A stretch of DNA of 64,000 nt, from positions 1,922,001 through 1,986,000 of the forward strand of contig NC_070573.1 of assembly GCF_026914185.1 (NCBI RefSeq). Reading direction: 5' to 3'. Position numbers and translations under genes: made by a program. This DNA is from Puccinia triticina. Its lineage: Eukaryota > Basidiomycota > Pucciniomycetes > Pucciniales > Pucciniaceae. The notes under the pieces are model-generated. The model had not been told where the DNA came from. It worked only from the letters and a program-made list of their open reading frames with translations, and searched no databases. Every line of letters starts with the position of its first letter. The first letter of the stretch is position 1. Shown in pieces: positions 23,090 through 35,141 of this stretch.

Positions 23090-24111
23090 TCCACACCACC
23101 ACCCTCCTCCCTAGTCAGCAGAGAGTTTCTCTCTCTTGACTAGGCAAGTGTTTTTCTCAATTCCTTTTCCTTCCCTTCTTTGAACTATGTTGCACTTGGT
23201 TGTAGATAGGACTAACAAGAGAGTTGCTCTCTCCCAACTTGGTTGAAATCTATAGCCCCCCACCATTTGGACCTGGAAACCCCCATTGGCTTCTAGCCCT
23301 TTCCCCTTTGTGCATTTTCAAGCTATCCAACACTGAGGGTCCCTTGAACCCTCCCAGTTGGCACAAAACACATAACACACATACTACATACAACCTGGCT
23401 GGGTCCTCCTGACCAGTGATATCAGCTTTTAGACCAAGAATCAGATGAATTCCTCTGAGTTACACTTGGCAACAATGGGCCTATACTATACTCTACAATA
23501 ACCAAGCCTTTCTGTTATAGTATAGGTCTGGTTGTACCACCCTGTACTAATAACTGTACTAGTATTGGCCCTTGGTCCAAGTGGCCTGTATAGTATGCTG
23601 TTTTTTTTTCTGAAACAAAAAATACAGGTATAGTAACTTTTTTTTCCCCTGGTTACCACAATAACGCACTTAACCAGGTGTAAACATAAGGCAATGAAAT
23701 GTGGGCTCCTGATGATTGTACAGGCAAACCATTCCACTTACCTGGTCCTTGCACTAATAGCACGGGGTTATTTAGGAACACCGGTTAGCTCTTGTTCTCT
23801 GCGGCTGCAGATGTGGTAGTTTGTTCCCTTCAACTATTTCACAATCCGTCAGCAGCCTTATGTGGCTTTGTGAGGATTTTCCCCTCTCAGGGGACTTTGC
23901 TGAGGCCTGAAAGGCTTTGGGTGCTCTGATCCCCAAGCCCAAGAAATAGATAAATTTTCATCCCCACCAAGTAGTGGTACTGGCCACATCTGGCCAGTAT
24001 AGAATCAAGATTTTTTTTTGTTTCTTCCTTCATTTGGATATAGTATTCTCCAAAAAGAAAAAATCCTCATGTAATTGGATATAGTATTAAAAATCCATTA
24101 CTGAAAATGGA
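23090..24111. other. Intergenic, no gene seen
   Basis: AT-rich with T-runs (23600, 23640) and no supported frame. Confidence 0.45.
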
Positions 24112-24495
24112 GGCCCCGTTTGGAGCCAATATAAATACAGGTGATATAATCATTTGTAAATTCAATAAAAAATACAAAAATCAACATAAAGAATCCAATT
24201 CTTTTTGTAGGAAACCTACAGTACTGGTCTCATCAACTATGAAGTCAGATTTAACTGATTCAGCCATCTTCAGCACCATAATACAATTATATTGCTTTGT
24301 TTTGGTCAAAAGCAATATAATGGTACTACAGTACTAAATATGGCTGAATCAGTTGAATCTGACTTCATAATTGAAGAGACCAGTATTGTAGGCTGCCTAG
24401 AAAAAATATTTGGAGGCTTTATGTTGAATTTTGTAGTTTTCATTGAATTAACCAATGATTATATCACCTATATTTATATTGGCTCCAAACGAAGC
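24112..24495. mobile_element. Long foldback MITE
   Basis: The two halves are inverted copies over almost their full length: GGCCCCGTTTGGAGCC with ATAAATA.AGGTGATATAATCATT at the left, the complement at the right, and inner blocks such as ACTGGTCTC...GATTCAGCCAT matched by ATGGCTGAATC...GAGACCAGT. The GGCCCCGTTTGG terminus resembles Harbinger/Tourist ends. TGGA occurs just outside both borders, but I cannot confirm a canonical 3-bp duplication. Confidence 0.7.
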
Positions 24496-25517
24496 TGGAA
24501 ATAACAGTACTGTTATTGGACCAAAAAAATATGATAACAATACTATACCAATATCTCATGTATAGTAAAGGCCCATTGTTGCACTTGGAAACATGGTAAG
24601 ACTGTACGGGATGGCTTCCTCCTGCCAAGGCTGTGGTTGTGCAGTCTTGCAAACAGGAGGGAACAGAATTTTGTGGGGGTAATGAAGAGCCTCTCTATTT
24701 TTTCCTTGATAAAAATTTCAAAAAAGAATGCCATTTTTTGGGGGGAATTCATAGTGTACAGAGTTTATTTCTGAAGACATGCAATTGTGCCAAGATCCCT
24801 GCAGTGTGAAAAGAGGTTTTTCTAGTATTTTGCAGTGCAGAAAGGAAGTCCAAAAAGTGTAGTGAAAGAAGATTTAGCAGAGGAATCACCACTCAAGCAG
24901 TGCATATAGTGCCAGATGCAAGTTCTACAACCCAGATGCAAAAATTCAAAGGAGCTCCAAATTGACTCCTGAGGTGGGATGTTGTGGTCAGGTCAAACTG
25001 GCTTTTTGAAGGGACTCCAAAGTGGGATCCCAGAGTCCTTTGAATCCATTTTGGAGTTTCTCCAAGGTGGATATCCGCTTTGAGTTGTGTCCAAAGTGCA
25101 CTTTGGAGAGCATCCAACACACAGTTGGAAAATCTCTGGAGTAACCTTGAATAACATTTGAATTCTAACAACTTCAAATGTCATTTGATAGAGGAATTAC
25201 ACTGAGTTTGAATCTGATTTGAGTAGGACCCTTCCGGGCTTGCTTGTTTCTTTAAATGCTCCTCAGCCTGGCCCACCCCCACGCATTGGGGACTCATCCA
25301 GACCAGCTTATTTTCTCAATTGCTACTTGGTTTTGTACATATATGGTTTTTGTATTCAATCTAATCAATAATAATGAAAAACACTTTACAAAATATGTTC
25401 ATGGGCTTTCTGATAAATGAATCATGTATCTTACATAGACTAGGGAGAGAGGAGGGGGGGAGAGAAGACAGAAAGGGGAGTGAGGGAGCTGAGAACGGCT
25501 TACAGATATCTTTGCGG
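24496..25517. other. Intergenic, no gene seen
   Basis: Includes a minus-strand frame of 94 codons at 24893-25177 without recognisable motifs; probably repeat-derived. Confidence 0.4.
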
Positions 25518-26330
25518 TGTAAGACTCAAAAGTGGTTGTGAAACCCTTTTGCTGAATGGAGAAGGGTATGAAGGAGTTGCAAGCTCTGCCCTTCTATACT
25601 ACCAGCTACAAGACCCACCAAGCTCCGCTTGGCAAGTTTTAATAAGGTGATAGGAGTGGTATGCTCAAGATGAGTTTGTTCAAGACACAATATAAGGTTG
25701 TATTGCTATTTAAGGGTTGTTATGAGTGTAGTAGTAAGTTGTAAGTGTTGTGAGTATAGGTGGTGAGTGAATCACTGATGAGTAATAAACCAAGGAACAA
25801 AAATGGGGAGGGGAGAGAGCTCCTTATATAGACAAATGTGAGGGATTTTTGCTCCAGGGGGGGCTGTGCAAATACAGGAGTGGCTGTGTACAATTTATGC
25901 AAGGGGTGCGTGCATGAGTGAGGATGTGCTTAATTTATGCAAGGAGGTGCATAAATGAGGCGGGGAACAATGGGGTTGCAGGGCACAGCTGCAGGGGCAG
26001 TGCTACATGATTTAATGCGGATGGCAAACAAATACAAACTAATATATGCAGTGGAGCTAGAGTGGAGCAGGGAACATATGGGTGTGTATGTGTATAGTGA
26101 GGGAAAGGTGACTTGAGATGCGTGACAGGGGTTTGATGAGATGCTACAGGTTGTCCAAAGGGCTGACTTCCAGTGTAGTGGGGCTCTGGTTTTGCTTCCA
26201 GTGGGGACTAGGGGGTACTTGGGCTGTAGTTTCCTTTTCTGGGGTCCATATGGTTGTACTGTGAGGCATTCTATGACTAATTACGCAAATGAGAGAAAAA
26301 CTTTTGATTTTTCCCATTTTGTATACCACA
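25518..26330. repeat. Probable solo LTR, copy 1
   Basis: About 813 bp beginning TGTAAGACTCAAAAGTGG and ending TACCACA. It is collinear with 57632-58846, sharing long blocks (AACCCTTTTGCTGAAT, CAAGCTCTGCCCTTCT, AAGACCCACCAAGCTC, CTTGGCAAGTTTTA, GAGAGCTCCTT.TATAGACAAA, TTTTTCCCA.TTT). TG...CA ends, a central TATATAG box and the lack of coding capacity suggest an LTR. GCGG lies on both sides (25514-25517 and 26331-26334), but GCGG also precedes copy 2, so this may not be a target duplication. No matching internal region was seen next to it. Confidence 0.6.
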
Positions 26331-29113
26331 GCGGTAGCTAGTACTGCACAGTACTTGATTGCGACCTAGGTAGGTATCCTTTTCTCACCAGGAGAGAACA
26401 AAACTTCAAAAGAATGGGCTATAAATTAAAGCTGTGAAACCAGAACCAGCAGTTAGTATGATGGGGATAAGGAGCAGGGTTTTTGAAGAGATGGTGGGAG
26501 GAGGATCTTCAAAAAGGCATTGAGGAACGGGGTGCTGGGAAAGGAGACTGACCTTTGTTGGATTTGAGTTTTTAGTATCTCAACTCTGCAACATTGGCTC
26601 TCTTGAGATAGAGGGGTAGATGGATGAACAAAGGAGAGAGTGGAGGTCAGTATGGTTGTTGGAAAAGAAGGAGAGGAGAGAACCTAACTTGACAAGAGTC
26701 TTGGAGTCACTAAACTTGGTAATTGAGCAGATCTGCCAGAACTGGATGATGGTGTCTGCAGTGTCTTTGGAATTCTGGGCGCTGCTCTGGCCTTGACGTA
26801 GACACCTGCTTGGGCCAGGCTTGCGATCAAGCGGGGCCTTAATCTTACCCACTGATGTAGATAATCAAGAGCCAAATTTTGTGGGATTCACATCCATTGC
26901 AGTCATAGGCAGTCATCATCTCACAATCTGCACCAGTCACTATCACATGCCCAAAATCAAGACTGCATATGTGGGTTAGCAGACTGGCCCATTGGCAATA
27001 TTGAACTTAGCTTATAGCCAGAGTATCTGAATTATGTGAAAGTTTGTAAGGAGACCCAGTTGAGCAGAACTTTTAGGAAGTCAAAAAGAAAAATGCACTC
27101 CTGGGTGCTTTATGAAGCACTCAACTTAGAAAAGCTCATCTCTGATATTTTGAAAACAGTTCTGTTATTGTGTTGAGATAATTGGACAATCCAGCTGGCT
27201 CATGACCAGGGGGGACTTGTGTCAAGTTAGGCTACAGATGATCACATACCACTGAGGCAAGCTGTCCATGCTGATAATCAGTGATAAGTGATTGTATCTG
27301 TCAAGTCCTGAATCTTGGCCCAGTCTGTGGACGTTTGATTGAGGGAAAGGAGCAAGGTGACCATGGATAGCTCAGTCACACCGATGAATTTTGGCTCTCA
27401 AACGTATTCTCTGCCTGGCCAATTTTGGAGATGTATCTGGAAGATTCAGTGACACTACCCGCTCATTGGACCTGCTACGTCACATGTATGTAGATAAGCC
27501 AGCTTGATTGCTCTTCGTGGTCTGTCTACATAGGCGACTTCTACGTGCAGTTTTTTTTTATGTGCGCACACTGCAATAAGCAGGGAAGAAAGAACAGAGA
27601 TGCAGCTCCGGCCTGATCTGGGGAGACAAAAGCAAAACCAGAAATATTTATGTACTCAAAGGCCTGATATCGTATCACCAGTGAGGTGTGTCATTGGATT
27701 GAAACATTGGGCATGGGGCCATGTGATGATGGCAATCCAGTTGATCCCCAGGACTGAGTCGACCGGGATCTCCGGCTAGCGCGGTTCCGATTATTCTCGG
27801 CGGCCTTGGTGGATGAGGCCGGGGTCGGATCGGGGAGGATGATCGAGGGGAACTAGCTGAGGATGTGCTCGACTGATCTGATCAGTGTTCAGCGGGCGGC
27901 CGAGCTGGATCGTCCTGGCCGAGGACGGCGCCCATCGACCCGGCCTAGTCGGCCCGAGTATAAAAAACCCAGCACACCCCCCCCACCTATTTACACCACC
28001 CCCACCGCCCACTAGAAACGAGCCGACTCCCCTGGCCGTCGACTGAGCCCATCCACGCCGAACACATTTGATAACGACATCTTCGCAATGTGGGTGCCCC
28101 AACAGTCTCTCATGGCCCGTGCCCCTTCATTCAGTTTCCTCCTCCCCCTGTCTGCAAGCAAGCTTTTCGATCCAAGGCTGCCTCCTGATAGCAGTACATT
28201 GTACATATCTCTTGGTAATGGTGCAGCAGCCGGCGCGGTGTATCCTGTATAGAACATCTCCGGCTTGGAAGAAGCACTATCGATTGCGTGAAGCTTGTCC
28301 CTTGGTGTTGACTCTCTGACTGGTTTCAGCTCATGTACTTCAAAAGAAGCCGCCCATTCAGAGCTCGTCATCCATCAGTATCACCTCGAGCACTGTCTCG
28401 CTGTCTTCTTCTTCCTCCACCTTCCACCACCCTCAGTCTCACAATAAAAAACCCCCGCAGCTGACACACTGACACCCACTTAAACTCTGCCTCCGCCCGA
28501 TCGCTTCCAGCTCAACCCCAACACACCTGCCTTCTTGAACCACATATATCCACTGTGCCCCTTTGACCCCCGTCCAGCCATTCCACCCTTGTCTGCCTGC
28601 TCGTGAGTCGCTCTTGACCAGCCCTCTGCTCCCCCCAATCAAGAAGGAAAAAAAAAAAAAAAACAGACTAACCGACATTTCTTATACAGCTCCTCTACCG
28701 ATAGTGATACACAGATTCGCCTGGTCAAGTCACTTGGACACTCGATGTGCGTGTACACCTCCAATTTAATCTCCTCGTTCTCCTCCTTTCGTGGCCCGGT
28801 GCAGGCCAGATGTGTGCCGCAGAGGGCTGCATGTCCCCTCCTGCGCTGAGCGCCATGGTTTAGTGATACAGCCCAATAATATGTACATAAATATACACCA
28901 AGCCCTGGCCAACTCCTGCTGACTCCCGACCATTTCTTCTTCCCCCTCGCCCATCTTCCCCCCATCCACCGCCTGTCTCGCTCGCTGTTTCCACCACTCC
29001 CAGACACTCCTTAACACTCCCAATACACTTACTCCCCCCCCGCTTCCTGCTCAGCTTAGTCCAGCCGCTCCCAACCTTAACCACTCCATACACCCCACCC
29101 ACCCACATACACC
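26331..29113. other. Long intergenic region upstream of the CFEM-like gene
   Basis: About 2.8 kb with no supported gene. Minus-strand frames at 26580-26875 have no recognisable motif. From about 27780 the base composition becomes C-rich, and a TATA-like GTATAAAA occurs at 27958-27965 followed by a C-rich tract, suggesting promoter and long leader sequence. An A-run lies near 28650. Confidence 0.4.
27958..27965 (+). promoter_or_regulatory. TATA-like box in the C-rich region
   Basis: GTATAAAA about 1.15 kb upstream of the CFEM-like start codon; either a distal start with a long leader or chance. Confidence 0.25.
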
Positions 29114-30069
29114 ATGTTCTCCGGAAACTCTGCCCTCTTCGCTGTCGTCTTGAGCAGCCTCTCGCTTGCTCACTCTGCTTCCGCCGAGGCCCCCAAGCCC
29201 GCCGGCCCTGCCATCCCCCAATGTGCGGCCAACTGCATGTCGATCAAGATCAAGGAAGCTGCTGTCTGGTCAGTCTCCACCATCCTCTCTCTCTCTCATC
29301 CAGCGACCTCACCCGCTGACTATCCCGATCGATCGCTTCTCTACCAGGTTCGGCGCTAGCCAAGTTAGCGAGTACTGCAAGGTAAGACAGCTTTCAGCCA
29401 GTTCTGAACCCTTCTAACCCCCGCTGACGTCTACGTCTGGACCCTGACTAGCACCCCGAGTTCTTGCTCGCATACAACACCTGTCTTCATGACAACTGCA
29501 AACCCGAGGAGATCGACGCTGGCAAACAAGCCGGTCTCTCGGCCTGTCCCGGCGCCCCAACCAATGGTGCCCCAGCCGGACCACCAGGCGGCAACTCCAC
29601 TGCTGCTGGTACGTCCTGCCCCTCCATGTGTCTATCGACCAAAGCACTAACCATTCCGTGATGATCGAGCAGGAGATGTCAACAACAGTACTGCCCACCT
29701 CTCCGGCCCAGCCGACGCCCCCGGGGGTGCCAACTCCACCCTCGTGCCTGCCAAGGGCGGCTCGAACCCCGGCCAGGCAGTCAACACGCCCAACACCCCC
29801 GGCGGACTCAACGGCGCCCTCCCTCCTTCGGGCGCCAACGCTACCAACACCACCACTAGCGCCCCTAGCCGCTTCTCCGGTGCCGTCGGATCCGCCGCCG
29901 CTAACGTATGTCCCCCCTCTCCTCCGCTCACATCGATCCACATGAACCAGTACTGATCCTCCTTCGTTCACAGGCTTCCTCCCAAGCCGGCGATGCCAGC
30001 GCTATCTCCTCCTCCACCACCATCCTATTCACCGCTCTCTCCTCCTGCGCACTCTCCCTCTTCCTCTAG
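29114..30069 (+). CDS. CFEM-like GPI-anchored secreted protein
   Basis: Predicted extracellular surface protein. Exons 29114-29268, 29348-29381, 29452-29608, 29673-29905 and 29974-30069 give 224 residues with consistent phases. A signal peptide (SALFAVVLSSLSLAHSASA) is followed by a cysteine domain with the CFEM-like opening IPQCAANC and the further Cys EYC, NTC, DNC and SAC, that is six Cys where canonical CFEM has eight. A long Ser/Thr/Asn/Pro/Gly-rich stalk with NxS/T sites (NST, NTT) follows. The C-terminus is hydrophobic (TTILFTALSSCALSLFL) after small residues, as expected for GPI attachment. CFEM proteins in fungi act in haem uptake or host interaction; the role here is unknown. A stalked cell-wall protein of another family is the alternative. 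Confidence 0.82.
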
Positions 30070-30990
30070 TCTCTTCCCTCTCTCTCTCTCTCTCTCCCTC
30101 TATCTTATTATAGTCCTCTCACCGCTCGCCCTCTTCTGCCTTTCGAATTCCTCTTGTCTTTATTCCTCGGTGGTTTTCTTTAGAGTCCTCACGACATTCG
30201 ATATATCCCTAAAAAAAGAAGAAAAAAAGTCAAAATATTTATATCTAGGTTTTCGTTCCGAAAACAATCACGTTGGTCACTCACGACTCCCTCTCCTCCC
30301 AATCTCCTTCTCCTTATAAACTATTGGACCCTCACCCTCCACCTACTCCTCCGCCCAGAAAAAGATAAAAAAAGCCCTGTTGTTTCCCTTTTTTGGTTTT
30401 TTTTTTTTTGGATATCTTGAGACACCAAATCTTTGTCTTGATGTTTTTTTTGATGATGATGAAAAGAGAAAGCGCAAAAAAAAAGAAATCCAGAACCCTT
30501 AATAATAGTTGATTCATATATCGTTTGCATTGGGAACATTTGAACCGAAATAAATACTGAGCGTCGACTCATTGTGACTCGGGCAGCAATAACAGCTAGA
30601 TGAGGGACGTTGAATGGAGGAAGAAAGACCAAGCCCATTGCACCACTCACTACTCTCTCCCTTTGACAAAGCCGGGACAAGGCTGTTGCTAGTCGCACGA
30701 GTTCTATCTGAATATTTATGTTTGCATATATATTTATTTACAAGAGACTGTTTTCATTATCACTGATAGACTACGGCCTTTTCATTTACACAAAATAATC
30801 ACAGACTCTGTTTGTTGACAGAGAACGGATAAATTAACTGGAGGCAATCGATCTGGAACTGACGAAAAAGAAAAGAGAGAAAAAAAAAACTGCTGGACTA
30901 TATAACACAGATTCTCAAATTAAACTCATGTAAAGAGATAAGTTCAGAAAAATACTTCTGGAGGTGATTTTATACTGGAGTTGTTGATGA
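30070..30990. other. Intergenic between convergent genes
   Basis: CT-rich then A/T-rich 3' flanks of two converging genes; no gene seen. Confidence 0.5.
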
Positions 30991-31907
30991 TCAGGCTAAA
31001 GAGCGCTTGTTTTTCTTGTATCCAGGATTGTTATTGTTTGAATTGAGATTGCTATTGTTAGGAGAGTTAGACTGAGTGGTGGAAGACGAAGAGGTTGAAG
31101 GAGTGCTGCTGCTGCCGCCTGTGGCCTTACAGTCAGTCGCCACCTGGGACTTGGCCACGTCGATTCGCAGTGTGCTTTTCAGCCCGTGTCCGGCGGGCAT
31201 GATGATCTGCCCTCCCTTTCAAATTCGGAAAACACAACGAAAAACCAATCAGTCTCTCTCTTGAGAAGGGTCGGATATGGTGGATCGCTACTACTGGGAG
31301 TTGTGCAGGCTTTGCTCACTTTCTGTCCACATGTGTTCAAGAGCGCATTCATACCTCCATTCCGTTGCTTGCTAGTACCAAACATGATGACCTCAAGCGA
31401 ACTGTGTAACAGATGATTTACCGTCAATGAAGTGCTCCATTCATAACGCAATCCTCCGATGCAGGTACCACTACTCACGTAGAAAAGTTTTCTGCCGTCG
31501 CGATCCTCTCGAATTTCAGCCGACACGTCCCACACACTTGCCGTTTCTGAACCGAGTGCATCTGGATGAGAGACTTGCCGTTCTTCTCATCCTGAAGAAG
31601 ACGGCCGAGCGCACTGAGAGAAAGAAAAGATCAACAAACATCGTCAGCATCAACCGTTCGCCGAGATAACAAAAAGGCGTGTGATTTTTTGTCGTGCTTG
31701 AAGGAAGGCTAGCAAGGGTTGCTTACTCATAACAGTCCTCTGCCTTGATCCCATTCTGATGGGTCTTTTTGATCGGGTTGTCGGTTGGGTTCATGCTTTG
31801 GTGGACATTGCACTGGGTCCTCGCAGTCACATCACCAGTTGAAAGGATTGGATTCTTTGTGTTTGTATTCTTGGAGATGACTGGGTTGTTGTTGTTGTTG
31901 CTATTTC

Positions 31908-31944
<37 letters not shown>

Positions 31945-32343
31945 ATTATTATTAAGGTTATTGATTGTATTTTTGTTGTTATTATTGTTAATGCTGTCCA
32001 ATGGATTATTGACAATGGGATTTAGATTGTTAGTGTTGCCAGTGGCTTGGTTGTTGGTATTAAAATTGGTGATGGTGTTTTGGTTAGATGTGGTGGAAGA
32101 ACCGGTGGGTCTTCCCGTGGAATCCGTCGTCGATCTGAACGCCGTCTGTCGTCTCGCATGTTGAGGCCGGACGGCCTTCTCAGGAAGTTCGGTCGCCTGC
32201 GTTTCTTTGATTGAAGACCGTTGGGATATGCCTCCGATTGACGGATGAGAGCCCATGGAGCCGCCCGGGAAAAGCGCCAAGACGCCCACAAGCAGGAGAG
32301 AAAGAATTGAGACTCGGCTCTGCCGTATGATAGAATTGGACAT
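30991..32343 (-). CDS. Secreted six-cysteine protein with poly-Asn linker (paralogue 1)
   Basis: Four exons: 31727-32343, 31479-31613, 31320-31401 and 30991-31215 (352 residues, phases consistent). The N-terminus has a hydrophobic signal segment (ILSLLLVGVLALFPGG). A disordered region ending in an Asn tract (from TTG/TTA repeats on the + strand near 31885-31960) leads to a domain with the blocks QCNVHQS, GIKAEDCYEDALGRLL, CGTCRL, VIMFGTS.Q.NGG, GGQIIMP and LRIDVAKS....DC. The same blocks, with introns at the same positions and phases and an identical 82-nt third exon, occur in the gene at 34138-35141. No known domain recognised; the C-terminus is Ser/Asn-rich and basic. A secreted protein acting at the host interface is an inference from signal peptide and duplication. 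Confidence 0.85.
31880..31965. repeat. TTG/TTA triplet run encoding poly-Asn
   Basis: Trinucleotide repeat within the first exon of the secreted gene; read on the minus strand it gives a run of about 15 Asn. Confidence 0.8.
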
Positions 32344-34137
32344 TATCGATGATTGCGGGAATCAGATTCAAGTTTTTGCCGCTCAGCTTGCGTAGAAGAA
32401 CTAAGAATAATCGACTCTTAAGACCTTGATAAAGTATAGAGACTAGCGGAGTTTGATGTGACGTCCTAGTGCGTGCTCTTTTGATAAATGATATAAACAG
32501 ATGGATGAATGTATGTACAGTGCACAATTGATAATGGGATGTGGTACGATCCATTTTGTGGGACTCTTGAACTACTTATAGACTTGGTCACCAATCTCCA
32601 ATTGTATGAGGCAGCATCTTGGAAAGTTATGAGACGGGACTTGGAAAGAGAAGATTGGTCTGTAGTGATCACCATGGTAGACGCCTTGCTCTCCATCGGC
32701 GCGTCTCTCTTGACCAGCCGAGTCGACGTTACTAACCAGTGACCCAGTCACAAGCACTCAGCCATGCCTCGAGTGCTCGCGCTGAGGTTGCTTCTTGGTC
32801 GATTATTTCCACCCCCACTGCGCGTCAGGGTCCCAGGGAGGTGACCTCGGCATGGCCTGGAAATACATGTTACGAGCATTGGCCAAGCGAGTTTCGTTGG
32901 AATCAGCCTCAGTGGTGATCACATAGGCCTGGGAGAAGCCCAGCCATGCGACGTGCTGGTACGATCTAATGCTATCGCCCCGGTAAACCTAGCCAAGGTG
33001 ATGGATGAATATTCACGCGAACGATGCCGCGTCACGCGTTCACTGTTGGCCAAGTCACTGACCCGTACTCAGGATAATCTATGGTGAGGCACAGATGGGC
33101 ATCACGGTATTGGAGGGGAGGATGGCAGATGATGGACCGGCGGCTCCCCGCCCCGCTGGCACAGGGCCATGTAGTGTGGTCGGACACGGTTTGCCCGGGG
33201 CCGAGGGGCAGTCGGACCAGCTCGTTCGACCATTTCGGGTCGGCACTCTGAATTACATATTTACGTTACTTTATCTTGCAGTCATCCAAGTGCTGCCCTG
33301 AGCAATTCGAATCAGCAAAGAGGGATGCGTCTCTGACGTTGCAGACCAGAAGGTCTAGTTACCGACTCTTTTCAGAATGAGACTGGACTGAAATGACGTG
33401 GTTACTTGTGCTACTTCCACCAACCAAAGACACCAATTGCTCGAGGTAAAACTTCCCCGCTGCAGAAACAATTGATGACAAGGTTATAGGCCAGATAATA
33501 AGTGAGAAAGCCATCCCTGTCCTTGATCTAGGGTGCCAGCAGCTATTAGTGTTACCACGGCTATGTTCTTTTTTATACAGCTTCGATTGGCATCTTTGCC
33601 AGCGCTTGTTGGCGGGAGGCCAACAATGTTCTCATGTACTGTCTTTGAACCGTTCATTTATGGCACAAATATATGAGCAGGGGCATACAAAAAACAATGA
33701 ATATCTGTGGTTGAATTTCTTTTCAGGACTTCGTTGAAATCAAGAAGGATTGTGCAAATGGCTCACCCCAGAGGGCAGAATTCCAAACAATTGCAACAAA
33801 ATACCTGTTTTGCACCAAATCAATGAATAAAATGATTTGTTACATTTGTCTTTATCAATGCTGTTGGAAGAATACTATTTTTGTCTTTTGACCAGCAATA
33901 TAAACAAATATAAACAGAAGATGTATGGAAGTACTAAACAGATATTAATCTTAAAAACACATAGATAGAATAAAAAATAAGAAATACAATTTTTTTTGGA
34001 AATTTATGCGACTGATTGATCTGATTGATTTTGCTTTTTTGGCTATAGTGGGCTGCAATTAGATCCGATGACTTTCACCTTCCATCGTATTGCTGGCGAT
34101 GCTTGTTTGAATGAGGGTCCTCACTAGCAGAGCTCTT
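32344..34137. other. Intergenic between the two secreted paralogues
   Basis: About 1.8 kb without a supported gene. No third copy of the paralogue motifs was found here. Confidence 0.5.
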
Positions 34138-35141
34138 TCAAGTTTGAGTTGTGATGAGACTACAATCACGATTAGCCGCTGACTTCGATACATCGATTCG
34201 GATAGCAATTTTCAACATTCCATCAGGTTGTAACATGATTTGGCCCCCCTGGTCGAAGTCATAGGTTTTATGTGTCAGAATTCACAATTTCAAGCTTTCA
34301 GAATCGAACAAGAGAATGAAACCCAAATCTCATTTGAGCTGAGGCATGGTGAGCGAGACTTACCCTCTTATGGCATGCTTCAAATATCCCGTTTAGACCC
34401 CCTGATCTGTCCCGGCTAGTTCCGAATATGACCTTGTTGAGGGGGCTGAGAAATCATAGGCATTTCAGTCAACACTTGAACTTCCCCCGAAGAGATTTTC
34501 TTCAAGGCGCCAGCTCACATGAACAGTTCCTTCGTATTTTTCGCTTCTATTTGCAATCGGCAGGTGCCACAAGATTTTCTCTTTGTAGTACCATCCATTT
34601 GAAACATCGACGCTCCATTTCTTTCGTGCAAGAGGTGACCTAGAGCGCTGAAAAACCCCGAAGAAACTCGGCAGGATTAGCATGTGAGGAGGTTTTGATT
34701 GAGTTTACCAACAGCGAACATGATCGCGATGAAATGGTAGGCTCAAACTCACTCGTAACAGTCCGTGATCTTGATTCCATGGTCGGTACTAGTCGTTTCC
34801 GTCGGTGCGATACCGCTGGTAGTGTCCTGGAAAATACTTTGGTGAAAACTGCACTGCGGCGCCGAGTCGTCGCTTGAGTTCCGATTGGCGCTCGATCCAG
34901 TGTATGAATTGGAGTCAGTGGCATCAAACCGCGCTCGTGGGGAGATGCCCTGGTGCTCGCGGTGGGAAGCACTGACAGAATGCGGGTGTAGTAATAATAT
35001 AGTGAAAATCAAGAAATAGAGTGACAAGGAGTGGTTCTGCATAAACACCCAAATCGAGGTTCTTGACGGTTGGGGTTTGTCAGGCCGCTGAACTATCAGA
35101 CTAGTTTTCGATTCGTTGTTCGAACTGGATAAACTTGACAT
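34138..35141 (-). CDS. Secreted six-cysteine protein (paralogue 2)
   Basis: Four exons: 34753-35141, 34519-34647, 34364-34445 and 34138-34248 (236 residues from the first ATG). An internal ATG at 35045 (MQNHSLSLYFLIFTILLLH) places a typical signal peptide at the N-terminus and may be the true start (204 residues). The domain repeats the blocks of the neighbouring gene: QCSFHQS, GIKITDCYEDALGHLL, CGTCRL, VIFGTSRDRSGG, GGQIML and IRIDVSKS....DC. The poly-Asn linker of paralogue 1 is absent and the C-terminal tail is short. All six cysteines of the block set are kept. Same strand, about 1.8 kb apart: a tandem duplication that has since diverged. Function unknown. Confidence 0.83.

Noticed and set aside
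24893..25177. Minus-strand frame of 94 codons considered as a gene
   Set aside because: No start context, motif or splice signals; lies in repeat-rich DNA.
29414..29971. Minus-strand open frame of 185 codons
   Set aside because: Antisense of the Pro/Gly/Ala-rich exons of the CFEM-like gene, which has consistent exons and a signal peptide.
31769..32164. Plus-strand frame with a long Leu run resembling a membrane protein
   Set aside because: Antisense of the poly-Asn tract of the secreted gene; the Leu run is a triplet-repeat artefact.
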